From the NCBI RefSeq assembly GCF_003352465.1, contig NZ_CP031153.1:1912465-1976464 (forward strand): 64,000 nucleotides of DNA, in the 5' to 3' direction. The DNA is from Kordia sp. SMS9. GTDB taxonomy: Bacteria; Bacteroidota; Bacteroidia; Flavobacteriales; Flavobacteriaceae. Of this stretch, positions 53,910 to 63,037 are shown piece after piece. The translations under genes and the position numbers were made by a program. The notes under the pieces were generated by a model. The model saw nothing but the letters and a program-made list of their open reading frames with translations, made no database searches and was not told the origin of the DNA. The first letter of the stretch is position 1. Each line of letters opens with the position of its first letter.

Positions 53910-54914
53910 ATGAAATTTAAAAAATACTTAGCTATTGTTGCCATCGCATTCGGAGTACAATGCTCTTTCGCACAAGATGGACTTCCTGTTTATGTTGACT
54001 ATCTTTCTGATAATTTGTACTTAATTCACCCTTCGATGGCTGGAGCTTCAAACACTTCGAAGCTTAGACTGACAGCTAGGCAACAATGGTTTGATGTAGA
54101 CAATGCACCATCCTTACAAACCTTGAGTTTTAATACACGTGTAGGTGACAAAGTAGGTATCGGAGCAATTGTGTATAATGACGAAAATGGTAACTTTTCT
54201 CAACAAGGAGCGTATTTAACATTTGCATATCACTTATTACTCTCAAGAAATACAGTAGACTTAAACCAATTATCTTTCGGAATTAGTACCGGATTTACCC
54301 AAGGAACATTGGATGAAACGGGTTTTGATATTATTAACAACCCAGATCCTATCATTTCTGGTGGACGATTGAATACTACCTATTTTAATGTAGACTTTGG
54401 AGCTTCGTATTATTTCTTAGACTTTTTTGCGCATTTAACGATTAAAAATGCATTGCCAACACAAAGAGACTTGTTTTCTCAAGAATTTGAATCCAAAAAC
54501 CAACGCCGTTATTTAGCATCTACAGGATATACTTTCGGAGGATATGATAGTGATTGGACGTATGAACCATCCATCATGTTTCAATACACAGAAGAAACAC
54601 AAGAATCTTCCGTTGATGCTAATATTAAAGTATACAGAAGCTTGGAATTCGGTTCTGTTTGGGGCGGATTGTCGTACAGAAGAAGTTTAGACGGCGCAGA
54701 ATTTGTGAATGGAACACAGGTTGACAATCAGAAGTTACAGTACATCACACCGTTTGTAGGTGTCAATTACAATCGCTTTATGTTTGCATACACGTATTCG
54801 TACCAAGCAAATTCATTAGTGCTTACCAACGGAGGTTTTCACCAAATTACTTTAGGTTATAACTTCGGAGAACGAAGAGATCCTTACGATTGTAACTGTC
54901 CTGCAATTAACTAG
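53910..54914 (+). CDS. PorP/SprF family type IX secretion membrane protein
   Basis: Outer-membrane beta-barrel of 334 residues with signal peptide (about 1-21, ending SFAQ). The family pattern is clear: YVDYLSDNLYLIHPSMAGAS, RQQWFDVDNAP, GDKVGIGAIVYND and the C-terminal GGFHQITLGYNFG. PorP/SprF proteins help secrete or attach specific T9SS cargo, often a large adhesin encoded alongside; here no adhesin gene is next to it. Terminator follows at 54935. Confidence 0.92.
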   Translation: MKFKKYLAIVAIAFGVQCSFAQDGLPVYVDYLSDNLYLIHPSMAGASNTSKLRLTARQQWFDVDNAPSLQTLSFNTRVGDKVGIGAIVYNDENGNFSQQGAYLTFAYHLLLSRNTVDLNQLSFGISTGFTQGTLDETGFDIINNPDPIISGGRLNTTYFNVDFGASYYFLDFFAHLTIKNALPTQRDLFSQEFESKNQRRYLASTGYTFGGYDSDWTYEPSIMFQYTEETQESSVDANIKVYRSLEFGSVWGGLSYRRSLDGAEFVNGTQVDNQKLQYITPFVGVNYNRFMFAYTYSYQANSLVLTNGGFHQITLGYNFGERRDPYDCNCPAIN

Positions 54915-54934
54915 AAACATACACAACACCACAT

Positions 54935-54967
54935 AAAAAAGGCTTGCTATCAAACGCAAGCCTTTTT
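54935..54967 (+). terminator. Terminator of the porP-type gene
   Basis: AAAAAAGGCTTGC and GCAAGCCTTTTT form a perfect stem around an 8-base loop, 20 bp after the stop. Confidence 0.88.
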
Positions 54968-55200
54968 CTTTTGCACATATATTGAAAATCAGTCACTAAT
55001 CTTCAACGGTCCTTCATCTAAAGTGATGTTTTAGATGCTTGTTTTGTAATTCATCGCTAGTAGCAAAGTCCGTCTAATATTTTAGGTATTTGGTGTTGGG
55101 TATTAGGTAGTAGTCAAGTTCTAAAAACCACTAGAAATTCTGACTGAAAACTAATGTCAAAGCATTTTCAAGGATTTTCTTCCAGTGCAGCGAGTCTCAA

Positions 55201-56373
55201 CTACCAAGTATAATTTTTACGTGCCGCTTGCTTTTTAATCGCTTCAATCATAGCGCTTTCCAAATCGTTTTTTCCTTTTTCTTGATTCTTTTTCGAAATG
55301 AATTGTTTGCGTTTTGCATTCAAGTCACGAATGTTTTTTTGAATTTTTTTACGTTTCTGTTGCTGTTCTTTTACATACGCTAAAATCTGTTCTTTTGATT
55401 TTCCGCGTAATTCAGTTGGCAACTCTTTCTCGGAAAGTTCTTCTAGTTTTACAGAATCGTTTGCGATTCCATCTACCAAATCCCAAGAAGAATTTGTGTA
55501 GAAGCCTGAACTCTTTGAAACGGCTCTATCCACGGCAATTTCTTCATTAATAGAATTGGCATTGGCATCTTGCGTAGCTTGTTGTGTTATTTTATACGAT
55601 CCACGCGAACCGTACGCGATATAGGTATTGTTCAATTGTGTATTGTATTCCATAATCTTTTTATCGTACGGAGTTTGTACATACACGATATTCTTATTGT
55701 GCGCAATCGTCATATAATCTCCTTTTCCCAATGTAGCACCGTCTTTCCACATGCCCGAAATTCCTTGTTGGTAATTTCCACAGAAAATCGTGTTGATGAC
55801 CACATCTTTTTCGCCTGCATTGGTAATAGCATCTTTATAATTCACGTTTCCTTGCGTAAATGGTTCGTTTCCTGCGATAAACAAAAGTTTCAAATCTTTC
55901 GGATTCGCGCCCCAATTCAGTTGATCTAAAGACGTCTGAATCACATGTCCACAAAACTCACTTCCGCCGCGTGTCGTCAACGAAAATAACTTTTCAGAGA
56001 TTTCATCCAAATCATTGCTAAACCCTAACACTTGTCTTATATAGCCTTCTTCCGATGGTAAATTATCGTTTCCGTATTCGTACAAAGCAATTTGTAAGTT
56101 TGGTTTTTCGTTGCCACATTTTGCATAAGACAATTCATTGATAATTTCCCACAATTGTGCTTTCGCTTGATGAATCAATCCGTCCATACTATTGCTCGTG
56201 TCCAATAATAATGCTACTTTAATCGTGTTTTTGGGTTTTACCGGAAGTGTTTTTGTTTCAATAATGGTGCTCGCTTCTGTTTCACTCAACAAAGCCATAT
56301 CTGCTTTTGAGTTTCCTTTGCAAGACATCGTTAACAACAATGTGCTTGCTAAAAATACATGTAGTGTTTTCAT
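55201..56373 (-). CDS. VWA-domain lipoprotein
   Basis: A 390-residue protein with lipobox LTMSC (Cys18) and a von Willebrand A domain (about 50-245) whose MIDAS starts DTSNS at 58-62; further elements are the acidic loop near GSEFCGH and FIAGNEPF. The C-terminal quarter (about 320-390) is Lys/Glu/Gln-rich and predicted coiled coil (EQILAYVKEQQQKRKKIQ). Likely envelope protein-binding lipoprotein. It is the last of three minus-strand genes after two SIMPL proteins; 4 bp separate it from the first of them, so co-transcription is likely. Confidence 0.85.
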   Translation of the reverse strand: MKTLHVFLASTLLLTMSCKGNSKADMALLSETEASTIIETKTLPVKPKNTIKVALLLDTSNSMDGLIHQAKAQLWEIINELSYAKCGNEKPNLQIALYEYGNDNLPSEEGYIRQVLGFSNDLDEISEKLFSLTTRGGSEFCGHVIQTSLDQLNWGANPKDLKLLFIAGNEPFTQGNVNYKDAITNAGEKDVVINTIFCGNYQQGISGMWKDGATLGKGDYMTIAHNKNIVYVQTPYDKKIMEYNTQLNNTYIAYGSRGSYKITQQATQDANANSINEEIAVDRAVSKSSGFYTNSSWDLVDGIANDSVKLEELSEKELPTELRGKSKEQILAYVKEQQQKRKKIQKNIRDLNAKRKQFISKKNQEKGKNDLESAMIEAIKKQAARKNYTW

Positions 56374-56377
56374 TTTT

Positions 56378-57097
56378 TTACTCGTTTTTTGTTTTTAATT
56401 CAAATCTGGTTAAAACAGTGGCGGTTAGGCTAATTTTTTGAAATGTCAGGTTCTTAAATTCTGGCAGTTTTGTTCTTTGACTGTAATTGTTCATTGAACC
56501 TAGTCCTCTGACATGAATATTATTACTTGTAAAATTTGTGTTAGGGTTTGTTTCTTGTATAAAAAGCGCCTTTCCAATTTCTTGATCAATCGCTTCAGCA
56601 TATTGTTTGGCTTTTTCTTTTGCAACTTTTAACGATTTCATTTTGGTGTCTCTGCGGAGTTTATCAATTTCAGAGTGACTTACTTTCGTGATGTAGGCAT
56701 TTGTAATATTCAATCGATCCAACGCCATAAAAGTTTTTGAAAGCGTAGCACCATCATGTAGTATAATTTGATATACTTTCAGCTTTTCAACTTCGTTACG
56801 TTTCAAAAAATAACGCTCATACGTTCCCTGAAAACTTGATACAGAAACATCTTTATCCGTATCAATTCCTATACTTTTCAAATTGGCAAGCAGCAATTGT
56901 TCCTGCTCTTCAATGGTTTTTTTATGATTTTTCTCGGTCAATGTCACTGAAACATAAATTTCATTTGGAACGACTAAAGTTTCCGCAGTGCCAATAATTT
57001 CAATATAATTTTGATCAATAAAGTTTTTTTCGCTTTGTGCGATGGATAACAAAGGAAGAAAAACGGTGAAAATAATAATGGAAATAAAATGTTTCAT
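56378..57097 (-). CDS. SIMPL (DUF541) domain protein
   Basis: A 239-residue exported protein; signal peptide about 1-20 (ending SIAQ). The SIMPL/DUF541 pattern is seen in YIEIIGTAETLVVPNEIYVSVTL near the start and LKVAKEKAKQYAEAIDQEIGKALFI in the second half. Family members form periplasmic oligomers of unclear purpose. It sits between another SIMPL-like gene and the VWA lipoprotein with gaps of 3 and 4 bp. Confidence 0.85.
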   Translation of the reverse strand: MKHFISIIIFTVFLPLLSIAQSEKNFIDQNYIEIIGTAETLVVPNEIYVSVTLTEKNHKKTIEEQEQLLLANLKSIGIDTDKDVSVSSFQGTYERYFLKRNEVEKLKVYQIILHDGATLSKTFMALDRLNITNAYITKVSHSEIDKLRRDTKMKSLKVAKEKAKQYAEAIDQEIGKALFIQETNPNTNFTSNNIHVRGLGSMNNYSQRTKLPEFKNLTFQKISLTATVLTRFELKTKNE

Positions 57098-57100
57098 AAG

Positions 57101-58120
57101 TTAGTTATTGTTAGTTTTTAATTCTTTTACGTCAATATTGCCATCTGGAGAAATCACATAGTATTTATGCTCTGTTTTTACTTCCGTTTTCGGTGCTTGT
57201 TTCTGCTCTTTTGGTTTTGGTGAATACACTAATTTGATTTGCATTCCCACTTGCACTACAGGTTCTAGAATAGCAGAATTGATGACAACATCATAATTTT
57301 CGGTGGAAATCGGTTGATAATAATAGGAAGTCTGTTTTTTGACTTTGGTCACATTTTTTGGCTTCTTTAAAGCATCAAAAGAAATACTATTGTACGCTTG
57401 ATAGCTTTGGTAAAAATCTTTTGGGAAATAACAATATTTGTCATCTGCCATGATTGCGTTGTATTCCGACAAATCGAAGCCTAATAATTTGTAATACTCT
57501 TTTTCTTCTTTTACGAGCGACAATAAAGAAGTTTGTAGTTTTTTATACACTTCGCGAATGTTCTCAATAAAATAATCAACTTTCACTAAGTTGTAAATTT
57601 CATTCGCGGCGCAAGCGGCTAAAATCTTTTCAAATTGTCCTGTTTTTTTAAACTGAATGTGAATGTTTTGCTGTAGCTCAAATCCTTTTGGGACTTCATT
57701 GTATTTTTTGCTGAATAATTTTTTCTGAACTTCAATTTCGTATACAGGCACAAACGAAATCACATCAATGGCAATATCTTCTGTTTTAATTCCTGCGGGA
57801 AGCAATTTGCTACGAACATCATCAATACGTTCATTGACAAGTTTGTGTGTTTCTTCGGCAGTAGGACCAATTTGAGAAATATTAAAAATTGCCGTGTACG
57901 ACGTTGCTTTTGCATTGTACAACGCATGAACGTCAATTGTAATGGACGAATTCGGATTTATAGTTCTTCTATTTCTTGGAGATTGCGGACCATATACTTG
58001 TGCATTTCCTGTAGCAATATTCTGTCTGGAAATTTGAAGATTGCCATCATAGTTTCCTTTGTGTTGTGCAAAAATAAACTGGGAAATACACAGACACACT
58101 AAGAGATGTATTTTTTTCAT
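57101..58120 (-). CDS. SIMPL-like exported protein (longer paralog)
   Basis: A 339-residue exported protein; signal peptide about 1-19 (ending FAQ). The central part (about 50-225) resembles DUF541: TIDVHALYNAKATSYTAIFN, HKLVNERIDDVRSKLLPAGI, and a long helix VKEEKEYYKLLGFDLSEYN. The C-terminal quarter holds YYYQPISTENY, LVYSPKPKEQ and a Lys/Glu linker. It leads the minus-strand trio and is divergent from the sensor kinase gene. Confidence 0.7.
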   Translation of the reverse strand: MKKIHLLVCLCISQFIFAQHKGNYDGNLQISRQNIATGNAQVYGPQSPRNRRTINPNSSITIDVHALYNAKATSYTAIFNISQIGPTAEETHKLVNERIDDVRSKLLPAGIKTEDIAIDVISFVPVYEIEVQKKLFSKKYNEVPKGFELQQNIHIQFKKTGQFEKILAACAANEIYNLVKVDYFIENIREVYKKLQTSLLSLVKEEKEYYKLLGFDLSEYNAIMADDKYCYFPKDFYQSYQAYNSISFDALKKPKNVTKVKKQTSYYYQPISTENYDVVINSAILEPVVQVGMQIKLVYSPKPKEQKQAPKTEVKTEHKYYVISPDGNIDVKELKTNNN

Positions 58121-58323
58121 GAGTTTTTTTAATTTTCCCTAAAAGTACCCGCAAAGAAATTTGAAAAAAACAAGGAATGAGTCAACGGGAAGGTTGAGTG
58201 AGTAAACGAATTCTTTCTATGAGAGAAATCATTAAAAAACCACTTAAAAAAGGTGGAAAATAGGGTTTTAGAGAAGTGTACATTTTAGTATATCAATGAA
58301 AGTGCGTAAGTTTATCATTCTTA
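58121..58323. promoter_or_regulatory. Divergent intergenic region, SIMPL trio and sensor kinase
   Basis: 203 bp between divergent genes. A TACATTTT sequence (58277-58284) is one base from TAnnTTTG on the plus strand, 40 bp before the kinase ATG. A CCACTT/AGGTGG stem lies about 58239-58255. Shared regulation of the two sides is possible but not shown. Confidence 0.3.
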
Positions 58324-60561
58324 ATGAAAAAGATGAAAAGTAAACTTCGAATATTAGTATTGTTTTTTTGCTTGATTTCGATGCAGCATATTGTTGCTCA
58401 GAACACTCCTGCTAAGCAAAAAGAAGCATTTGCTTTTTTTATGGTTCGAGGCGAAATTAGAGGAAAAGACAATCGAGAACCTGTGGCAGATGCTACGGTA
58501 CGTGTTGTTGGTGGACCAATAGTGCAAACAAATGCCTTTGGGCGTTTTACGATTAAGACGCGTATTGGCGATCAATTAGTGATTGAACACCCAAGTTTTG
58601 GAAAAGAATTTCATTCCGTTACGAGCGATGAAGCTATTGTAGTTTTAGTAGATGGTTATGGCGAAGAAGAACAAGACGTTTCTTCTGGGCGCGCTAAAAA
58701 ACGTGAATCGAATCTTGCAGAACATAAAATTATGCTCGATTCTGCATTGATCTACAAAAAGAAAGACATTGAAAAAAGTATTCAATATATAGAAAGAGCC
58801 CTTGAAAATTTATACGATGCCAATGATGAAAAGCAATTGTCAGACTCGTATGAAGTGTTGGGCGACGTGTATGTGTATTGGAAACAATATGATTTAGCGA
58901 TTAGCAATTATCAAATTGCGCTCAATACATTTAGTACAACACGTTTGTGGATCTCACTTGGAAAAACCCAATTATTGAACAAAGAGTATGCGGAAGCTAT
59001 TAAGTCGTTTAATAGAATTTTGCGCAATAATGTATCAAGATATCAACAAATAACAGCGTATGAAGGTTTGGGAGATGCGTATAAAGCCTTGGAACAATAT
59101 ACACTAGCTCTCGAAAATTACAACAAAGGTTTGGAGATTGCCAAAACAGATCTCATTACCCCAAAAATTACAGATTTAAATTCCAAAATAGCGGATAATT
59201 ATGCTGCAAGTGGCAATACGAATGTTGCCGAAGGCTATTTTACCAATTCGCTAAATCTGGCGCAAGAACAAAACCTAAAACGTGCCATTGTAGAGCAAGA
59301 TCGTGTGGCTAATTTTTACAATTCAAATAATTTATATGATAAGGAAATTAAGCTTCGGAAAAAGAATTTAGAAGACTTAGAAAAATCTGGAGAAGACACG
59401 CAAGTTGCCAAAGATCCTGTAAAAGATTCCATAGTCATTACTTCACAACGAATTAATTATAAAATCGGAAATGCGTTTGTGCAACAACAAAAGTATGATG
59501 AAGCATTGCCATATTTGGAGAAAAGTATTTCGGAAGCGAATAAGAAAGAAGATTTAATTGTTGCCAAAGATGCGACTCGAAAATTGTCGGAAACGCTAGA
59601 GTCATTGGGTGAATTTGACGAAGCTCGAAAAACATTTCAAGAATATGTGGAGTTGGTCAACGAACTGACATTGCGCAATGAACAGGAAATTTCACAAGCG
59701 AGTCGTTTGCGAAAAAACATTCAAGAAAAGCAAACGCGCATTATGAGTTTGGAAGCCGATCGGAAGTTAGAACGCACGCGTATAGAAAGTTACTTACGAG
59801 AGCAAGAATTGGTAGAACAAAGCAATACCACTCAAAAATACACGATTTACTCTCTGATTTTTGGAATGACCTTGTTGATCATCACCATTTACCTATTATA
59901 CCGAAATAGCAAACAGCAGAAACTCGCAAATAACTTATTGGCGTTAAAATCGCTCAGAACACAGATGAATCCGCACTTTATCTTCAATGCGTTGAATTCG
60001 GTAAATAATTATATCGCCTTAAACGACGAACGTAATGCGAATCGTTATCTTTCGGAGTTTTCAACCTTAATGCGCGCCGTTTTGGAAAATTCGGATGAAG
60101 ATTTTATTCCATTATCCAAAGAATTAGAATTGTTAGAATTGTATGTGCGACTCGAACATTTGCGTTTTCAAGATAAATTTGAGTATGAAATCAACGTAGA
60201 TGAACAGGTGAAAGTTTCTGAATTTCAAATTCCACCAATGTTGTTGCAACCCTATATTGAAAATGCTATTTGGCACGGATTACGTTACAAAGAAGAAAAA
60301 GGGTTGTTGAAAATTTCCATTACGCCAAAAGCGAATGAAATGCTGGAAATTGTGATAGAAGATGACGGAATCGGTCGCAAGCGCTCTATGGAATTAAAGA
60401 CGAAAAATCAATTGCGTCAAAAATCAAAAGGCATGGGGAATATTAAAAAACGAATTGCCATTTTGAACGATATGTATAAAGACAAAGTAGACGTTTCTCT
60501 CACTGATGTTTTTGAAGATGGACAAGGAACCAAAGTAATACTAACGCTTAAAAAAGACTAA
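58324..60561 (+). CDS. LytS-type sensor kinase with carboxypeptidase-regulatory and TPR domains
   Basis: A 745-residue membrane sensor. Signal sequence about 1-25 (ending IVAQ); carboxypeptidase-regulatory-like domain about 36-115 (GEIRGKDNREPVADATVRVVGG); TPR array about 130-430 (for example YKALEQYTLALENYNKGLEIA); coiled coil about 440-500; one helix about 506-526; His_kinase domain with phospho-acceptor His551 in TQMNPHFIFNALN; HATPase with VIEDDGIGRKRSM and GMGNIKKRIAIL. Sensing is therefore periplasmic. It is the partner of the response regulator whose ATG touches its stop. Confidence 0.92.
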   Translation: MKKMKSKLRILVLFFCLISMQHIVAQNTPAKQKEAFAFFMVRGEIRGKDNREPVADATVRVVGGPIVQTNAFGRFTIKTRIGDQLVIEHPSFGKEFHSVTSDEAIVVLVDGYGEEEQDVSSGRAKKRESNLAEHKIMLDSALIYKKKDIEKSIQYIERALENLYDANDEKQLSDSYEVLGDVYVYWKQYDLAISNYQIALNTFSTTRLWISLGKTQLLNKEYAEAIKSFNRILRNNVSRYQQITAYEGLGDAYKALEQYTLALENYNKGLEIAKTDLITPKITDLNSKIADNYAASGNTNVAEGYFTNSLNLAQEQNLKRAIVEQDRVANFYNSNNLYDKEIKLRKKNLEDLEKSGEDTQVAKDPVKDSIVITSQRINYKIGNAFVQQQKYDEALPYLEKSISEANKKEDLIVAKDATRKLSETLESLGEFDEARKTFQEYVELVNELTLRNEQEISQASRLRKNIQEKQTRIMSLEADRKLERTRIESYLREQELVEQSNTTQKYTIYSLIFGMTLLIITIYLLYRNSKQQKLANNLLALKSLRTQMNPHFIFNALNSVNNYIALNDERNANRYLSEFSTLMRAVLENSDEDFIPLSKELELLELYVRLEHLRFQDKFEYEINVDEQVKVSEFQIPPMLLQPYIENAIWHGLRYKEEKGLLKISITPKANEMLEIVIEDDGIGRKRSMELKTKNQLRQKSKGMGNIKKRIAILNDMYKDKVDVSLTDVFEDGQGTKVILTLKKD

Positions 60562-61293
60562 ATGCAATTACAAACCATTATTGTTGAAGACGAAGAAATT
60601 AGCAGAGAAATTCTAAAAAAATATGTTGCTAAATATTGTCCCAATGTCAATGTTATCGGAGAAGCTTCTAACATTGAAGATGCGTTGATTTTAATTCGAA
60701 ATAACGACTTGGATTTGGTGTTTTTAGATGTAGAAATGCCATTTGGAAATGCGTTTGATTTGCTAGAAAAAGTAGGCGATCGTTCGTTTGAAACCATTTT
60801 TGTTACGGCGTACGATCATTATGCCATTGAAGCGTTGAACAGTCACGCGTCGTATTATTTGCTCAAACCCATTTCGATTGATGAACTTATCAAAGCGGTA
60901 GATCATGTCATTTCCATCAAAAGCAAGGAAGAACGCTTGGAAGAAAACGTGTTGGCAACTACGATTGAAACGATCAACGGAAAAATAACGATTCCGCAAC
61001 AAGACGGTTTTGAAGTATTGAATGTTTCGGAAATTGTGTATTGCAAAGCAGATGATAATTACACGGAAATTTACATCAACGATTCCAGAATTGTGGTGAG
61101 TAAAACGCTAAAATATTTCGAAGAAGCGTTACGTGAATATCCGTTTGCCAGAGTGCATAAATCGTATTTAGTCAACGTCAATGAAGTTGTAAAATACCGA
61201 AAAGGAAAGGGCGGAAGCGTCGTATTAAGCAACGGAAAAGAAGTCTTAGTTTCTTCTACAAAAAAAGCGAATTTATTGTCGTATTTTAAGTGA
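60562..61293 (+). CDS. LytTR-family response regulator
   Basis: DNA-binding response regulator of 243 residues: receiver domain (about 1-120) with acceptor Asp56 in LVFLDVEMPFGNAFD, acidic pocket VEDEE near the start and the switch Lys in YLLKPISIDELI, then a LytTR domain (about 140-243: YCKADDNYTEIYI, ALREYPFARVHKSYLVNVNEV). It starts on the base after the kinase stop, so the two form one operon. Targets unknown; the divergent VWA/SIMPL trio is a candidate. Confidence 0.94.
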   Translation: MQLQTIIVEDEEISREILKKYVAKYCPNVNVIGEASNIEDALILIRNNDLDLVFLDVEMPFGNAFDLLEKVGDRSFETIFVTAYDHYAIEALNSHASYYLLKPISIDELIKAVDHVISIKSKEERLEENVLATTIETINGKITIPQQDGFEVLNVSEIVYCKADDNYTEIYINDSRIVVSKTLKYFEEALREYPFARVHKSYLVNVNEVVKYRKGKGGSVVLSNGKEVLVSSTKKANLLSYFK

Positions 61294-61306
61294 TTCTTTG
61301 ATTTCT

Positions 61307-61386
61307 GTCATTACGAACGAAAGTGAAGTAATCTGTTAAACGAGAAACAGATTGTTACAAGTTTTTTCAAAACTTTCGCAAAGACG
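61307..61386. repeat. Second REP-like element, GTCATTACGAACG type
   Basis: A sequence starting GTCATTACGAACGAAAGTGA ends in CTTTCGCAAAGACG, an imperfect inverted copy of the start (9 of 11). The inner stem AATCTGTT/AACAGATT (61330-61337 with 61346-61353) is perfect. Elements of this form are dispersed in Bacteroidota genomes (known pattern). It lies just after the response regulator gene; the remaining bases up to 61518 are AT-rich with nothing recognisable. Confidence 0.6.
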
Positions 61387-61518
61387 AATTCATAGGTTAA
61401 AAGCATTTCCAAATAACGAATATTAAATTATAAATATTGAATGCTAAATTTTAAATGAAATAATATTTTCAAACAACAAACAACAACAAAGGAGCAAAGC
61501 GACTTAAACCCAAAACTC

Positions 61519-62031
61519 ATGATCATCAAACCTGTAAACGGAAAACATCCGCAAATTGGAAACGATTGTTTTATTGCTGAAAACGCTACCATTGTTGGCG
61601 AAGTTACGATGGGAAATCAATGCAGCGTTTGGTTCAATGCAGTCATTCGTGGCGATGTACATTTTATCAAAATAGGTAATAAAGTAAATGTGCAAGATGG
61701 CGCTGTCATTCATGCAACGTATCAAAAATCACCGACAACGATTGGAAATAATGTGTCTATCGGACACAACGCCATCGTGCACGGTTGTACCATTCACGAC
61801 AACGTTTTAATCGGTATGGGAAGTATTGTCATGGACGATTGTGTAATAGAAAGTAACAGCATTATTGCTGCTGGTGCCGTTGTGACAAAAAATACGCATG
61901 TGGAATCGGGAAGTATTTATGCAGGAGTTCCCGCGAAAAAAGTAAAAGATATCAGCAACGAACTTATTTCAGGAGAAATCAATCGGATTGCAGATAATTA
62001 TGTGAAGTATTCGAGTTGGTTTAAGGAGTGA
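61519..62031 (+). CDS. Gamma-class carbonic anhydrase family protein
   Basis: A 170-residue left-handed beta-helix protein of hexapeptide repeats (for example NQCSVWFNAVIRGDVHFIKI), with metal-ligand His residues in GAVIHATYQ and SIGHNAIVHGC. It belongs to the gamma-carbonic anhydrase/PaaY group, cytoplasmic; carbonic anhydrase activity is plausible but not assured, as many family members are weak or inactive. Single gene between a REP-like element and murI. Confidence 0.88.
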   Translation: MIIKPVNGKHPQIGNDCFIAENATIVGEVTMGNQCSVWFNAVIRGDVHFIKIGNKVNVQDGAVIHATYQKSPTTIGNNVSIGHNAIVHGCTIHDNVLIGMGSIVMDDCVIESNSIIAAGAVVTKNTHVESGSIYAGVPAKKVKDISNELISGEINRIADNYVKYSSWFKE

Positions 62032-62062
62032 AGATTCTTTTTTAGTACTACATATTTTCAAA

Positions 62063-62842
62063 CTAAAAATCCAAGGCTTCTACGGTAAATTCTTCTTGTA
62101 TGATATCACTTAAAACTTTGGGGTTTCTATTGCTGTAAAAAATACAATTTCCGCGATTTGTTTCTTGGGCAGATAAGTTATTTTGTGTTAAAATGGCTTG
62201 TGTTTGTCGCGCTACAGCCGCTCCAGAATCAATGATTTTTACGTGTGTAGGAAGTAGTTTTTGTAACTTCGGAATTAAATAAGGATAGTGACTACAACCC
62301 AACACTAAATAATCAACATTGGCAGCAATCATGGGTTTTACATATAATTCTAAGAGTTTGTCCATTGCTGGCGAATCTATCTTTCCATTTTCAATTAATG
62401 GTACCAAACCTTCACCGACTTGTTCAATAATGTTGACGCCGTTAGTATATAAATCGGACGTTCTATGGAATAATTCGCTAGATAAGGTTCCTTTGGTTGC
62501 CAAGATGCCAATCGTCTTGGATTTCGTCTGTAAAGCAGCGGGTTTAATGGCGGGTTCAATCCCAATAAAAGGAACAGTATAGTTTTTGCGTAAATGGCGA
62601 ATGGCATTTGTAGTTGCGGTATTGCAAGCTACGACGATCAATTTACAGCCTTTTTGTAGTAGCAATTCCGTATTCTTACGGCTAAGTTCTATAATTTTTT
62701 CTTTTCCTTTTGGGCCGTATGGCGCATTTTTACTATCCGCTAAATAGATGGTGTTTTCGTGTGGAAGAAGTTTGTGAATTTCGCGCCAAATGGAAGTGCC
62801 GCCAACTCCAGAATCAAATATACCTATTGGGGAAGTATTCAT
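62063..62842 (-). CDS. murI: Glutamate racemase
   Basis: Makes D-glutamate for peptidoglycan in the cytoplasm. The 259-residue protein has the N-terminal IGIFDSGVGG and the two catalytic cysteines: Cys73 in VACNTATTNAI and Cys182 in LGCSHYPYL; also YLADSKNAPYGPK. Full length. A promoter-like TTG-N20-TATTTTTT (62890 to 62860 on the minus strand) lies 18 bp upstream of its start. Confidence 0.95.
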   Translation of the reverse strand: MNTSPIGIFDSGVGGTSIWREIHKLLPHENTIYLADSKNAPYGPKGKEKIIELSRKNTELLLQKGCKLIVVACNTATTNAIRHLRKNYTVPFIGIEPAIKPAALQTKSKTIGILATKGTLSSELFHRTSDLYTNGVNIIEQVGEGLVPLIENGKIDSPAMDKLLELYVKPMIAANVDYLVLGCSHYPYLIPKLQKLLPTHVKIIDSGAAVARQTQAILTQNNLSAQETNRGNCIFYSNRNPKVLSDIIQEEFTVEALDF

Positions 62843-62859
62843 AAATGTAAAAATAAGTA

Positions 62860-62890
62860 AAAAAATAGCGTTGTTCTATACGATTTGCAA
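62860..62890 (-). promoter_or_regulatory. Promoter of murI
   Basis: On the minus strand, TTG (complement of 62888-62890) is followed 20 bases later by TATTTTTT (62867 to 62860), one base off TAnnTTTG. The -33 side overlaps an imperfect inverted repeat CGATTTGC-AAG-GCGAATCG (62881-62899). Confidence 0.45.
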
Positions 62891-63012
62891 GGCGAATCGT
62901 AATTTTTGGAAAAAAATAAAAAAATCCTATAAAAGATACGACTTGCTATGATGATAACCTCAACGAAACGTAGTGTTTACTCATTGGTTGTTTTTTTAAG
63001 GTCGTAAAAAAC

Positions 63013-63032
63013 ATATTTTGCAAGCAAAATAT
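63013..63032. promoter_or_regulatory. Palindromic possible operator upstream of the LRR-like gene
   Basis: ATATTTTGC-AA-GCAAAATAT is a perfect inverted repeat with 9-base arms, 5 bp before the ATG at 63038. The left arm also contains TATTTTG, close to a -7 element, so a bound protein could block transcription. Confidence 0.4.
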
Positions 63033-63037
63033 ACACT

